In this document: one piece after another, positions 1 to 12,057 of the stretch
How positions within the stretch are numbered: position 1 is the stretch's first letter
Layout: each line of letters opens with the position of its first letter
Notes under the pieces: model-generated
Database searches by the model: none
The model's input: only the letters and a program-made list of their open reading frames with translations
Told to the model about the DNA's origin: nothing
NCBI RefSeq assembly: GCF_010183535.1
Contig: NC_071330.1
Location: 15,605,717-15,669,716, forward strand
Reading direction: 5' to 3'
DNA: 64,000 nucleotides
Origin: Caenorhabditis remanei
Lineage: Eukaryota > Nematoda > Chromadorea > Rhabditida > Rhabditidae
Translations under genes and position numbers: made by a program

Positions 1-2324
1 ATAAAAATTGGATTAGGGAGGTTAAGACCTTTCAAATGAGTATAATCATGACTATGTTTCATAGACTTTGAATTTTGACCGATTTTGAAGAAAACCTATG
101 CGCCTTTGAACTACAGTAGCCTCTAGGTAGTCAGTTTGTAGTCATATGGCGTGACATATATCATTGGAAAGCTGGGAACACGCTGATTCCGAATATATAT
201 TCATTTTTAGCCAGTGACGTCTTGTATTTGAGAAAAATAAGATCAAAGTTTGTAAGGTAAGGTGACTTATTAATGGTCCAAACGTTGACCTTGTGTTTCT
301 CGAATACCAGGAATCAAGGGCTAAACTGAATCTATACATTTGGAATCAGCGTTTTCTCAACTTTCCAATGGTACTGGTCACGTCCCTTAACTCCGCAATC
401 ACTTGGTGATTTTTCCTGGTTAGTTAAGAAGGACTGTAAGAAAAAATGAACTCACAATCAGAGTTTTCATGTTTGCGTTTTTGAAAAATGTAATTACTCA
501 TTTTCGCTTTTCTCACTGTGTTGCAGTTTGTACATTTTTAACAAAACCGTCATTTCTAGATGTCTAACATAAATTTCTTTCTTGTTTTCGTGGTTTTAGG
601 CATTTTTTTTCCAAGCCCGTAATAGGTTACAGACATAGAACTCGCCGAGATCTACATTTTGGTATACTTTTCAGCGTATAACATTGCGTTCTAAGCAAGT
701 TACATACGTTGACAAATTTATCAGGAATACATTACGTAGTTCAATGAAGTATCTCCACTTTATTATAGCTTCCTTCTATTCTAAGTATAAAATTGAAATT
801 GGGGAACTTGATTTGAGACTGAAATCAAAATAAAAATCGTAAAAACTAAACTGATGTTTCATTTTTTTGCTAAACTTGAGATTGAATTAGACTTTCAAAT
901 CGAAAACAGAAAAGGACAGAACATTGAATTGTGTTCTATCAAGGATGTTTTTCTTCCAAAAATGAAATGTACTATATAATTTTCTCAAAATAAATAATAG
1001 GTTCCACATTTTCCTTGCAGCTTTTTTCCCTCACATTCTTGAAAGCAACAAAAATCAATGGAACAAGATTTGACCATAAGCTTTTGGGTACACCAGTTTT
1101 TTAAAAGAAGTGTTGAATAAATGCGTCAACGGTGCCCCAGACTCCGAAATCTTTATTTTTCACATTCTGACCTTAAAACAGTGTTAGAAAGTTTCTACGC
1201 GTCCCCGATTTGGAAAAATTTTGATTTCATAACTTAACAATTCTTTAAACTTTGTTCTTAACAAGATTTCTGGAACATCTGCACTTGGGACGTGTGTCTG
1301 CTGCCATATTTCAACAATTAGGAACTTTTTCACACATTTTTTGGGTCTGGGGCACCGTTGACGTATTTTTTTCAACATTTTTTTTTTCAAAAACTAGTGA
1401 TTCAGAGTGCGCTATTATAATAAGGGGGAAGAAAGTCTAAAAATACGTAGCTGAGGTTTATTTGACGGGATTTAAGCTCATAAACCCATAGCATCATAGT
1501 CAAGCGCGCCGTTGACGCGTTTTTTACACAGAAAAATCGAAAAAAAATTACTCTTAATCAACTTCAAACACCTTTTGAGCTCCACCAAATACCTTGAATG
1601 CGCATTCAAATCCAAAAAAGTTATCTCTGGCGCACCTTTGACGCGTTTTTTTTTCCAATAAAAAGTTCAAAAAATAAGTCTCCAGTGTGCCATAAACAGG
1701 ATACATATAGAAAGTTCTAGAAAACTCAAAAACCAATTTTTTTGAATGTTGTCATTTTTGCTTGTCGCTTTATTTCGAAATAAAAGAAATAAAGGAATTT
1801 GTGAGAAAATTGAAAAGAGGAAATTGAAAATTGCTCAGCCATCCGGCCAGATGGCCGGCCCGTGTCTTGTGAGCATTAATTTGACCACTATCTGCTCTGG
1901 ACACACGTTGAATTCGAAATTATATATGTTTTCTCACGTATATATATGTAGACATATGATTTATATCATATGGATGAACGAGTCAGAATAACGAAATTTG
2001 GACACCCACACCCTAAGGGAAGACAATAGGCTTAGAATAAAAATGAAAAATGATCGGAGGTCTATGGTAGATCAGAAATCGAAAATCAGATGAAAAAAGG
2101 GAAACTTGATAATTTGGGATTTTTTTTTTAAATTGAAAAAAAAAATTTGAAATTTTTTTTTAATTTTGAGTTACTTTTTATTTTTTGTTCAAATCAAAAT
2201 TTCAAACCGTAGAAATCATGCAAAACATTAAAAATGCCGAAAATTCAATTTTTTTCATTTTTTTTAACGAAAATCGAATTTTTCATATCAGCTATTACTT
2301 ATTCCCCTATTAATTGAAAACGCG

Positions 2325-3160
2325 TCCGAGGCGCGCCAGACACTTTTTTTTCAATTTATTTTTCAGAAAATTAAATTAGTTTAACATCAAACACCTTCGA
2401 TTTTCAGAAACTTGGAAATTTAACGCGTCAAAGGCGCGCCAGCAAGCGATTTGGAAATTTGAAAAACGCGTCAAAGATGCCCCAGACACTGAAAGTTTGG
2501 ATTATTTTTTGAAAAGTGGCGCATTTTTAGATGTAGATCACAAAAAAAATAGCGAAATTGACCGAAATTGACCGAAAACGTCAACGATACAAATTTTTAA
2601 AATTTCCAAAAACGCGTCAAAGGAGCGCCAGTCAATCTATTTTTTAATCTTTAAAACGCGTCAAAGGTGCGCCAAACACATAAACTTTTAAAAATTGGGA
2701 GTGAAACAATTTATTCTCCAATAAAAGCTGTAAAAATGATAATTTTTCAGAAATTTTCGAAACTTAAAAAATTTTTCAAAAAACGCGTCAAAGGCACGCC
2801 AGACTAGTTGTTTGAAGTAATTTAAAACGCGTCTAAGGTGCGCCAGTTTGGATTTTTTTTGGATTTTTTCGATTTTAAAAGGATTCAACCAAAATCTAAC
2901 TTAATTTAAAATCAAAAGATCTATAAAAACGCGCCAAAGGCACGCCAGACAATATTTGACAGAAATAATCCAAAAACGCGTCAAAAGTGCGCCAGTGAAA
3001 ATTCAGCTAGATTTATTTTTAATGGTTTTAGATGATTGTCAGACCATTTTTATTTGAGTTAAGAATTTTTCAAAACGCGTCAAAGGTGCGCCAGTCGTTG
3101 CATTCAATAGCTGTGAAACGGGCTTTAAAAAAAGAAAACGCGCCGTCGGCGCGCCAGAGA
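2325..3160. repeat. Cluster of GCGTCAAAGGTGCGCC-type motifs
   Basis: About eleven copies of a 20-bp motif close to AACGCGTCAAAGGTGCGCCAG occur here, all on the plus strand with irregular spacing of about 40-150 bp. Single copies occur elsewhere on both strands (near 1115, 19260, 19590, 22465, 22640, 23165, 23290, 23825, 25430, 25930, 26980, 28305) and a regular series lies in the T-box intron. The motif is close to an inverted repeat of GGCGC halves. Its function is unknown. Confidence 0.7.
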
Positions 3161-3847
3161 GTTTTTTTTTTGTTTTCTCAAACAAAAAACTAGAGAATAG
3201 GTGTTTGTTTCTCCCTTCTTGCTATTTTATTCTAATCGTAGGAAGTAATCAGAAAAAGAGAAAAAAATGGGGGAATTTTTTTTTTGGTTCCTTATATAGA
3301 AATAGACATATGGATATGAGTATGTATATATGTCTGCAAAACTTTTTTTTAATTTGGTTTTGCACATTTCTTATTTTCAGTTAAATTAAAAGGAAAAGAG
3401 TAGAAGAGACTCCGGATATTTATGGTCAGAGTGAAATATTGTGTTCTTTGAACCTACTTTCAAGGTTTTCAGCGGGAAAATAGAGAAAAATGTGAGAATT
3501 ATGATTTGAAATACTAAAAATTGAACTCGGGGAGTCAAGACGGTTCAAATGAGTATAATCATGGCATACTTTGAGGCAAATTGATTTTTGACCTACTCTA
3601 TGCGCCTTTAAAATTGTTTTAGGACCCTTTACCTTAGGATTAGGAGGTTGGTACTATTTTTTCAGTTAGTTTAGGTTATGTCAATTATTTTAAAGTAAAA
3701 ACCATTAATTTTGGTTGAAAACTTGCAAAGTTAAAGATTTTCGAAACTTTTCGATAATTTAAGAATTTAAATTTGACTTTAAATTGCTGTAACTTCTTTA
3801 ATTTTGACTAGAGACGTATTTTAATTAAATTCTTAAACTCAGTAAGT

Positions 3848-3970
3848 CAAGACCTTTCAAATGAGTATAATCGTGACATATTTTGGACACTTTTTATTTT
3901 TTGACCATTTTTTGACCATTTTCAGAGATTTTCAGAATATAGGCATGATTATACTCATTTGAAAGGTCTT
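3848..3970. repeat. Hairpin repeat (AGTATAATCATG family)
   Basis: Inverted arms GACCTTTCAAATGAGTATAA and its complement ending in GAAAGGTC enclose about 60 bp. This is one member of a dispersed foldback family. Other copies, besides those entered separately, are near 4090-4270, 17447-17588, 18518-18650, 25087-25230, 27190-27342, 29083-29207 and 32309-32441. Confidence 0.75.
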
Positions 3971-5332
3971 TTTTTGTTGATTCTAAAAATACAAGTTTTA
4001 CTGAATTTGGAGCGAATCTGACAGAGTTACGGTAGTTTTAGTGAGAAGGTTAGAGTGCAGAGGGACCAGATTCAGGCTGAAATTCAAAATATTTCAGAAT
4101 ATAAGCATTATTATACTTTTCTGAAAGCTCTTGACGCGCTCAGTTCAAAAATGTAAGTTTTCTAAAATTTGAGCAAAATCGGCGAGGTACTGTAGGTCAA
4201 AGGAGCACAAAATGCTCGAAATTTTTTTTTTTGAAAGTTGCACTTGATTATACTGATTCGAAAGGTCTAGATGAGCTAAGACGGATTTCTGCAGTTTGAA
4301 ACTGTAAAAGTATTAATACAAGTAAATAAAGCTCAAAAACGGGGTTTCGATAAAAAAATGTAAAAAAAAATTTCCGAAACTTCAAAAAAAAATATCTTGT
4401 CATCAAAACCCCATAAAAGTCATCAAAACCATCATCATGTCATTTTTTCCAGAAACTTCTAATAAAGATACCAAAAAAATCATAAAATATGATTGATGAA
4501 TAATGAGGGAATGAAGGAGCAATTGACCACACGTCTTGTCTTGCAAAAATGAGCAAAAAATGCAAAAAAAGAGGCGGATAATGAAGGATAGGGACAAGGA
4601 AAGTAAGAAAAATGAATTTTTCAGGAAATTTTGAGTCTGGGAAGTCGGAAAATAGGGTTTCTAGGGGTTTTTTTGGTGGGAAATGGGGGTTTAAGGAAAA
4701 AAATTGAAAAAAAATTTGAATTATTTTCAAACCGATTTTCAGAACAATTTTCAGCATACTTTGTCGAAAAAATTCTGCACCAAAAAATCGTGTACCTTTG
4801 TGTCTTGCTCCCTTTGTGCTCTTTGTGCTCCATTTTGCAATCTAAAATCAAAAATGCATATCCTTTTTGAGAAATAGAAGGGGGGCCACGCCCCCTTTAG
4901 AGGGTGTCGACTTTATTTTTCGAAAATGGATAAGGGACAGCTCTAGGAGGTAGGTGAGGGAGAATTAATAAGAAATTTTGAGGTTGGTAAGGTGGAATAC
5001 TGGGGCTAAGGCTTATAAATTGACCTGACAGAAAAAAATAGATACGTGGTGTGGATTTACAGAAGAAAACAATATATCGATTTACTAGAGAAGTTGTGTG
5101 GATTTACGGTGTATATTTACGACGAAATTCGAAACAAAAGCGATGAATCAAACTTGGTGTCTAGAGAAGGAGCGATTTTTTAATTTAGCGGAAGGATTTT
5201 GTGGATTACTGAAATTGGTTACGGACGGGAACTCGGTGGTCAATAGTTTGCTTGATGTGAATTTACAAAGACCCTGTGTCGATTTACGGTGGTGTTAATT
5301 ATGTAAATTATTTAATTGAATGGTTTTAGGAC

Positions 5333-5762
5333 AATATCAATAGGATATGAACTTGGGCCGTTTTCAGTTGAAATTGTTCAACTTTGAGAGTGTGTCATGG
5401 TAAAACTAATTGTCCCACAAAATAACTATTTATGGGTCATACAGACCAAGAATAGAGCTCGCTCTATTTTTGTAGTTGACAACTTTTTTGTACGGACACT
5501 CCTTATAGTCATTTTAAGACGATTTGCACTATTTTGCACTAAAATTTGTGGATTTGAGAGAGAAATTACTTTGTCGATATGTAACTTACTAGGGAGTGCT
5601 CGTACCGAAAAATCGTCAACTACTAAAATGGAGCTCCCTTTTTGATCTGTACGATCCATTAAAAATCTACTTGATGGGACAATAAGTATTACCATGACAC
5701 ACTACCAAAGTTGGAGAATTTCAACTGAAAACGGTCAAAGTTCGTATCCAATTGAGCGGTAC
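5333..5762. repeat. Palindromic element, about 430 bp
   Basis: Outer arms around 5333-5480 and 5590-5762 are imperfect inverted repeats: the left CCGTTTTCAGTTGAAATT is mirrored by AATTTCAACTGAAAACGG at the right, and GTGTCATGGTAA is mirrored by TTACCATGACAC. ORFs of similar sequence therefore appear on both strands (both begin Met-Val-x-Leu-Ile-Val-Pro) and are artefacts of the symmetry. An inner TTTTGTAGTTGACAA motif also occurs inside the mariner-type palindrome at 48914-49357, so the two may be distantly related. Confidence 0.7.
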
Positions 5763-7174
5763 TGTACCTATGTAGCTTCCTCTCAAAATACAAAATACAC
5801 AAGTTTGACAATAGTATAATATTTTGTACATAAATATGATCCAGGAAAAATTGTTTTTAATTATCTTGATAAACAGAGTATTATGGGTTCACAAACACTG
5901 ACCGGGTCGGGTTGAAAGGCCCATCTAGTTTTTTTTCGAAATTATTTTTCAGTTGAAAGAAAACAGATGCTGTAGTTTTGAGCTTTGCGCCATTGTTTTA
6001 TTATTTATGACAGTTCAAACTCTAGAAATCATGCAAAACATTAAAAATGCCGAAAATTCAATTTTTCACCAAAAAATCGAATTTCTCATGTCAGGTATCT
6101 TGCATATTCTTCTATTAATTGAAACTAGTTGCGCCTAGAACACCAACCGGTGAGTTTTCGTAAACCAAAGCTCGAATTTTATCAGTTTTAGCCGAAATAC
6201 CTAACTTTTTAAAATAAATAAGTGATTTTAAGAGAAAAATAGAAAATATCTCGACTCTACGGAATTTTCTCTTTAAAACTTGATTTATGATCAGAAACTG
6301 GTTGAAAGCATTCCCTGACATCTGGTGTCCCGTAAATTTAAAAGAAAAAAGCTTTTTGAAAACTAAAAGTTCAAATTAAAGGTTTATGAAAAGTGAGTAT
6401 ATCAAAAAAATTAAGAAAAAAGTGACCAAAATTGGCACTAACCTTATTAAATTGATATAATGTTCAGCTTCTAATCAAAACCTCATACGTTGCTCCGTAA
6501 ATCGCTACATAACTCTCCGTAAATCCACACCAAGTCAAAAATTTCTAGTTTTTGGTATTGTTTCTAGGTTTTTGCCTTGAAAACCAATCTAAGCGCGTAA
6601 ATCTACACAAGTCAATAAAAAATTAGGCATTACTTCACCATTGACAAAAAAAGTCCCAAATTTGTGACCAAAAACCAGAGGACGCCATCTAATGGAACAC
6701 TTTCTCTCGTCTCTTCTTCAAAAAGGCAACGAAAAGATGAGAAGATAAAGTGAAAACGAGAAGGAGGGGAGGGGGGTCCCATGGGGGACCGATAAAAACT
6801 GGGGATGATATGCTTTCACTCTCTCTCACTCTTCCTATTCACTCACTCGAACATAAAAATCGGGGAGAAAAACGAAAAATGATGAGAGAAACGGAAGAGT
6901 TATGGATTAATAAAAATATGAGAAATCGGTGGGGACCTTTTTTTAAGAAAAATTTGTTTTTTTCGAAGATATTTTGATTGGTTTTTACGTATTCGTTTGA
7001 AAATTGTGAATTTTAGGAACTCATTTATTCAGTGGTTCAATTTTTTGGGAATACCCCGACGCCCCATCATCTCATGGTACATGACAAAAGAAAAAAACAG
7101 GTAAAATTCTAATTAAATTTATTTCTCTTAATTAAAAACTACAGAAACATAAACAAACAAGTAAAAGGAGACAT

Positions 7175-8219
7175 CTAATATCTTTGCGCTCCTGTAGTAG
7201 TCTCGACTCCAGTAGGGATTGGTGCTCCAGGTGATGCTCCAGTCGGTGTTCCAGTCGGAGTTCCAGTATTGAAATTGTTAGTGGCAGTTGACTGTTTAGT
7301 TGTTCCCGAGAGAGTGCCGGATCCAGACATTGTTCCAGTACCAGTCATGTTCTGTTTACTCTTCTTCTTTTTTCTACAGTAGAAGAAAACGCCGATGGCT
7401 AAGACAAGAACGATGATGGCTCCAACTGCACCACCGATAATGAGAATCATCTTTGTGGAGCCGTAATCAGAACATATTGAGTGCACTGAAAATTAGAAAC
7501 TTCGAACTTTTTAAATTAGGAATACAATTTATCACTCACCCGATGATCCATCCTTTTGACAATATTTTGGCAGTGCATTGTCATACCCTTTCATACATTG
7601 CGAAGCTTCATTTTTGAAAACATCACAACCCTTGGCGACGTATTCACGTGCGCTCTCTTTACATTCTGGAATATTTCAATTTATTTGAAACTATTAACTG
7701 GAAAAATGAAATTAGTAAAATTAGTACCGTTCATTGCACAATCCTTTTCCAGATACTTCATAAAGAGATACTCGTAAGCTTCACTATCAGTTTTATCATT
7801 ATCATCCTCCATATTGTAGGCTCGGAAAGCATAGTGGTGTCTGAAAATGTTCACATTTAGTATTACAACAAGTCGATAATGAAACATTACCCTTTATCTT
7901 TTGGAATAGGGATTCCAACATCTATATTTGCTATCTTGCAATCTGAACGAGCATAAAGCAACAAACTTTCTAAGTTGTTGAGTATATTGAGAAGTCCTCC
8001 AATTTCTACGAATACGAACTTGTCCGAAGTCGTTCCTCCAACTGTCGACAAAATAAACTGATCATTCTTGTTAACTTCCTTGGCTTCAGCAAACCATTGT
8101 CCAAGTTCTCCGCTCGGACAATGAATGGCTAAAGAGAATTTGTATGAAGTGCCGTCCGAACTTTGACCAGTGGCGATAAGCAGTCCAAAGACAACAACGA
8201 AGACGATGAGAAGACGCAT
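7175..8219 (-). CDS. Type I membrane protein, local four-exon family, member 1
   Basis: Four exons on the minus strand: 8219-7891, 7840-7728, 7665-7540 and 7485-7175, all with GT-AG borders and consistent phases, giving 292 residues. A signal peptide (residues 1 to about 20) precedes an extracellular module with an A-x-x-CP motif and a conserved G-T-T-S-D-K-F. A Cys-containing helical-looking segment follows (YEYLFMKYLEKDC, then CKES..EYVAKGCD and C..GYD.ALPKYC). A transmembrane helix lies at about 203-226, then YCRKKKK stop-transfer and a Gly/Thr/Ser-rich cytosolic tail. The function is not recognised. It is divergent from the paralogue at 8492 and shares its promoter palindrome. The ATG was chosen because it opens the signal peptide right after the TATA-like CATATAAGCTGG promoter. 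Confidence 0.85.
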
Positions 8220-8273
8220 CAGTAGTTGATTGTGGTTTCAACTGCAAAAATTCCAGCTTATATGCACTTTGTT

Positions 8274-8430
8274 CTGGGCTACCCGTTCATGACATCAGGG
8301 CGTCGGTCATGTCAGGGTAGGAGGAGGGTGCCGTTGTCCAAAGGTCGAGCACCTTTTTAAAATAAGTTGGTTGAACCCTCCTCCTACCCTGACATGACCG
8401 ACGCCCTGATGTCATGAACGGGTAGCCCAG
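8274..8430. promoter_or_regulatory. Perfect 56-bp inverted repeat between divergent genes
   Basis: Positions 8274-8329 and 8375-8430 are exact reverse complements (56 of 56 bases) around a 45-bp spacer. Each arm contains GGGCGTCGGTCATGTCAGGG and leads outward into a CATATAAGCTG TATA-like box and then the ATG of a paralogous gene on each side. A near-identical single copy plus spacer lies upstream of the third family member at about 15365-15460. This points to a shared promoter or enhancer that was inverted together with the gene. Confidence 0.85.
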
Positions 8431-8491
8431 AAAAAAGTTCATATAAGCTGAAACTTTTACAGAAAAAAACCACAATTTATCATTGTCTGGG

Positions 8492-9495
8492 ATGCGTTTT
8501 CTCGATGCCCTCGTTGCTGTTGGATTGCTCATCACCATTTGTCAAAGTTTGAAGCACACTACACTCAAATTCTCCATAGCCATTTATTGCCCAAGCGGAG
8601 AACTTGGTGAATGGACGGCTTCCCTTTCAGTACATGTTCGAGGTCAAACCGAAATTTATGCAGCATCTGGAGGAACGACTTCGGGCAAGTTCCAAGTCAT
8701 AGAAATTGAAGGATTTTCCAACAATTTCAAAGATTCGGTACCCATGGGGATTGTGATTACTTCAAGCTGTAAGACAAAATCCATTTTAACTGGGCAGGAC
8801 ATTGGATTTCCTATTCAAGACGATAAAGGGTAAGTTTTGTTCATCAACTGGTTTTTCATATGCTAAATGTAAACATTTGCAGATTCCACTATGGTTTCCG
8901 AGTCTACAATATGGGGGATGAGGAAGATAAAACTAATAGTGAAACTTACGAATATCTGTTTATGAAGTATCTCGAAAAGGACTGTGCACTGAACGGTACT
9001 AATTGTATTTTTTCCGGTAACTGTTTAAAAAAAAATGTTCCAGCATGTAAAGAGAGCACACGTGAATACGTCGCCAAAGGTTGTGACTTTTTCAAAAAAG
9101 AATCTGAGCAATGTATGAAAGCATACGATGATACCCTACCGAAGTTTTGTCAGAAGGAAGGATCATCGGGTGAGGAATAAATTTCAGTCCAAATTTCAGT
9201 CCAAGTTAAATATTTCTAATTTTCAGCGCACTCAATATGTTCTGAATATGCAACTTCTTCAACTGCTAGCCAATCTTCAAAGATGATTATCATCATCAGT
9301 GGTGCAGTTGGAGCCATCATCGTTCTTGTCCTAGCCATCGGTGTATTCTTCTACTGTAGAAAGAAGAAAAAGAGTAAGCAGAACCTGACTGGGACTGGAA
9401 CAATGTCTGGATCAACTGCTGCGTCTGGTACAACTGGAGCACCGTCTAAATCTACTACTGGAGCCGCAACTACTACGGGAACACAAAGATATTAG
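8492..9495 (+). CDS. Type I membrane protein, local four-exon family, member 2
   Basis: Four exons at 8492-8829, 8883-8995, 9044-9169 and 9227-9495 give 281 residues; exon 2 and 3 lengths (113 and 126) equal those of its paralogues. It has a signal peptide at residues 1 to about 20, the A-x-x-CP extracellular module, the Cys-containing segment, a transmembrane helix at about 213-236, YCRKKKKSKQN, and a Thr/Gly/Ser-rich tail ending TGTQRY. The start was taken at the ATG of MRFLDALVAVG rather than the upstream TTG. An AATAAA-like signal follows near 9546. The 3' end is duplicated in tandem at 9594. The role is unknown; the architecture suggests a secreted-pathway cell-surface protein. Confidence 0.85.
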
Positions 9496-9593
9496 ATGCC
9501 TTATTTTACTTGATAACTTAATTTTTTGTAGTTTTTACTTGAGAGAAATAAACTTGTTTCATATTTTACCAGTTCTGTTTTTGTATTATGTAG

Positions 9594-9927
9594 AAGTAAG
9601 GATCATCGGGTAAGTGATAAGTTTCAGTCCAATTTTATAAGGTTATAATTTTCTTATTTTTTCAGCGCACTCAATATGTTCGGAATATGTAACTTCTTCA
9701 ACTTCTTCAACTGCCAGCCAATTTTCAAAGATGATTATCATTATCTGTGGTGCAGTTGGAGCCATCATCGTTCTTGTTCTAGCCATCGCCGTTTTCTTCT
9801 ACTGTAGAAAAAGAAAAAGAGTAAGCAGAATTTGACTGGAACAATGTCTGGATCAATTGCTAAGTCTGGTACAACTGGAGCACCGACTAGAGCACCAACC
9901 ACTACTACGGGAACACAACGATATTAG
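9594..9927 (+). pseudogene. Tandem duplicate of the 3' end of the 8492 gene
   Basis: The end of exon 3, intron 3, exon 4 and the 3' UTR of the upstream gene reappear about 440 bp downstream. The duplicated exon 4 has lost one base in the Lys/Arg run after the transmembrane helix (AGAAAAAGAAAAAGAGT against AGAAAGAAGAAAAAGAGT), which shifts the tail out of frame. The duplicated splice sites remain. No signal-peptide exon precedes it, so it is not an independent gene. It could in principle serve as an alternative last exon of the 8492 gene. Confidence 0.75.
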
Positions 9928-10360
9928 ATGCCTTCTTTTACTTGATAACTTTATTTTTTGTAGTTTTTACTTGAGCGAAGTAAATTTGTTTCATATTTTA
10001 CCAGTTCTGTGTTTGTATTATGTTTAAATACCCTTAAAGGAAGACTGAAGTCATAGTTTTAAATTCAGATTCTGATAGATAATTCTAAGAAACTTTCATT
10101 ATTGGAGCATATGCTAAAAATCGCTCTAAAGGGCAGTTTTTTTTCTCCGTGTAGTCCTCTCGGACTATTTCTCAATTTTTTGTTTCTTCGTTGTTTTTTT
10201 TGCGATATAAGTTGAAAACGAGTTGATGAATAATTTTGTCCGAGAGGACTACACTGAGGCTCATTTTGAGTCGGGAGACTCAACAATGCTTGATTTTTCA
10301 TCGTGGTCAGGGAGACTTTTGAAGAATAAGGTTTTCTACAGATTTCCATTGCAAATCTAA

Positions 10361-10545
10361 AATCCCGGTTTTCTTCTCTTAACTTGCTAACTTCATTAAT
10401 TTTCTCCCGGTTATTTTACCCCTTATCCCAATTCTCTCACATTTTCCTTCATATGTTACTAGTCCATCTCGTGAGGGATGTATCTAGTCTCCCCTTTCTT
10501 AATGTTTTTTTCACTGTTATTCTATTTGTCAATAAATATATATAA
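10361..10545 (+). mobile_element. 3'-end fragment of the 35-37.5 kb non-LTR retrotransposon
   Basis: The stretch from CCGGTTTTCTTCTC to TTTGTCAATAAATATATAT matches the reverse complement of about 34997-35215, the 3' end of the larger element, including CTCGTGAGGGATGTATCTAG. It is a 5'-truncated copy, as is usual for target-primed retrotransposition. Just upstream, 10149-10163 and 10240-10254 form a separate small hairpin (TAGTCCTCTCGGAC and its complement). Confidence 0.75.
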
Positions 10546-10775
10546 ATCTGATTATAGATTCGAAATCAGCGTAAAATGTTCTATGAAGCCCCTGGCTTGC
10601 GTACTATTTTAATCACGTTTTTATACAAAAAAAATCTTTAAAAAAAATAAAAACTATAGAAGTGAACCCGTTGTCCTGACCGGCCGGGGCTTGGTGACCG
10701 GAGTAGCATGATTGTAGAGTTCAAAAAAGCCAGCATAAAAGACGGGCGTTTTCAGAAGAGAATCACAATTTCGAA

Positions 10776-11269
10776 ATGTCGAAACTCCTCTTGCTTCTTC
10801 TTCTTTGTGCTCTCCTGACGGTGTCCGTATCAGTTGCTCCAAGGTCCTACTTCAAAGCGACCGTCGCCTTGTACTGCCCAATAAAAGGATACTGGGAATA
10901 CTTCGTACGGATGTGGGAATCAAATGAAGGAGGAAGTACGGATAGAGAGTTACAAGAAAAACACGACACAACTTTCGATCAGTTGGTGTTCATCGATCTA
11001 CAGTACGATCTGAAAGAAACAAGCAAAAAAGGAAACGAGGATGATGCGGAAATCGAGTTCAAATACTGGCATAATTGTACGAAAGATGGAAAGGATACGG
11101 AATGGATTGGTGCATTGGATGAACTCAAGATTCCTCTTGGTAAAAAGTGAGTTGATCGATTTTACTTCATGTTTTATAAATGATAAATTTCAGATATCAG
11201 TATGGCTTCAAAGCGGTACATCTGGATAGAGAAAATGCGCCAGGGAATGCGCCCAGCAAGAAAAAATAA
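10776..11269 (+). CDS. Small secreted protein, extracellular half of the local family
   Basis: Two exons, 10776-11146 and 11194-11269, give 148 residues. A strong signal peptide (MSKLLLLLLLCALLTVSVSV) precedes a module matching exon 1 of the neighbouring membrane proteins: A-x-x-CP at about residue 33, TTFDQLVFID like their TTSDKFVFVE, one downstream Cys and an I-P-x-x-K-K-Y-x-Y-G-F-K-A-V ending like their I-P-x-x-KG-H-Y-x-F-R-A-Y. It stops soon after with a Lys-rich tail and has no Cys-rich segment or transmembrane helix. A TATA-like GCATAAAAG lies about 45 bp upstream. Function unknown; it may be a soluble counterpart. Confidence 0.8.
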
Positions 11270-12057
11270 TTGTTTTTGAATACTTGATTTCTGATACATA
11301 AACTCGTTTTATTTTTTGTTTTTGTTTTTTACTAGCACAATTCTCTGAAGTGTTTCTCTGCGCTCTACCGAAAATAGTTTGTAAAAAAATTGAGAGGTGC
11401 AGAGAAAAACTGTAATTTTTCAGAGGGGATTTTGGTGGGGCGCATTTGCAAGAACTGTGATACGATAATAATGTTGTTTATATCAAAAATCAGGATTCGG
11501 GTTACTGTAGCTTGATCCTGGATCCAGATCAGGGCTGTGCGAAAAAATTCTGTTTTTTGGTGGTTTTCGAAAAATTTTACGATATGGCAAAAAATGTTTC
11601 GGACTAAACTTTGCGAAAAAAAATTTTGTACAAAATATTTTCAGACAGTTTACGAAAAAAAAACCGTTCAAAAAATTTATTCAATTTTTGCTGAAGATTT
11701 CAAAAATTAAGTAACAAAAATAGTGATTTCTTTATTTTTCCAGAATTTTTTAAAATTCTGTACTTAAAAACATGTTTCTAGGGGTCTTTTCTTGAAATAA
11801 TTACAGTTTTCATAGTCATTTAAGGTATTTCTCTTCGAAAAATTCTTTTTTTTTTCAGTTTTTAAAAATAAGTTCAAATTTGAGAACATGGGTTACTGTA
11901 AATATTTTTGCTCCCTGACAAGTTACAGTCGATTAATTAAGGCCTAGAATTTCTTGGAATTCATAATCAAAACTTTATCAGTACACATAATAAGTATTAA
12001 AACCGAGTAATTATTATCATATGTTTTTTAATTAACGAGTAGGAAAATGTTTTGGAA
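11270..12057. other. No gene seen
   Basis: AT-rich sequence with dispersed CTACAGTAA-like motifs and no splice-compatible coding exon that I can recognise. It separates two convergent genes and includes the 3' UTRs. Confidence 0.5.

Larger units (their letters stand above)
1..7170. other. Gene-free repeat-rich interval
   Basis: I see no supportable gene here. Open frames are short, lack splice partners or signal peptides and resemble nothing. The interval holds fragments of the hairpin repeat (AGTATAATCATG motifs near 40, 3550, 3865 and 4250), a cluster of GCGTCAAAGGTGCGCC-type motifs at about 2325-3160, and a palindrome at 5333-5762. A GTGGATTTACGG-type motif occurs several times at 5049-5291, and its reverse complement recurs at 6495-6605. 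Absence of genes is a visual judgement, not a search result. Confidence 0.6.

Noticed and set aside
4440..4870. Overlapping ORFs of 76-105 residues
   Set aside because: AT-rich low-complexity frames on both strands without motif, leader or splice partner.
5397..5695. Two similar ORFs on opposite strands
   Set aside because: The symmetry of a palindromic repeat explains both; there is no splice or promoter support.
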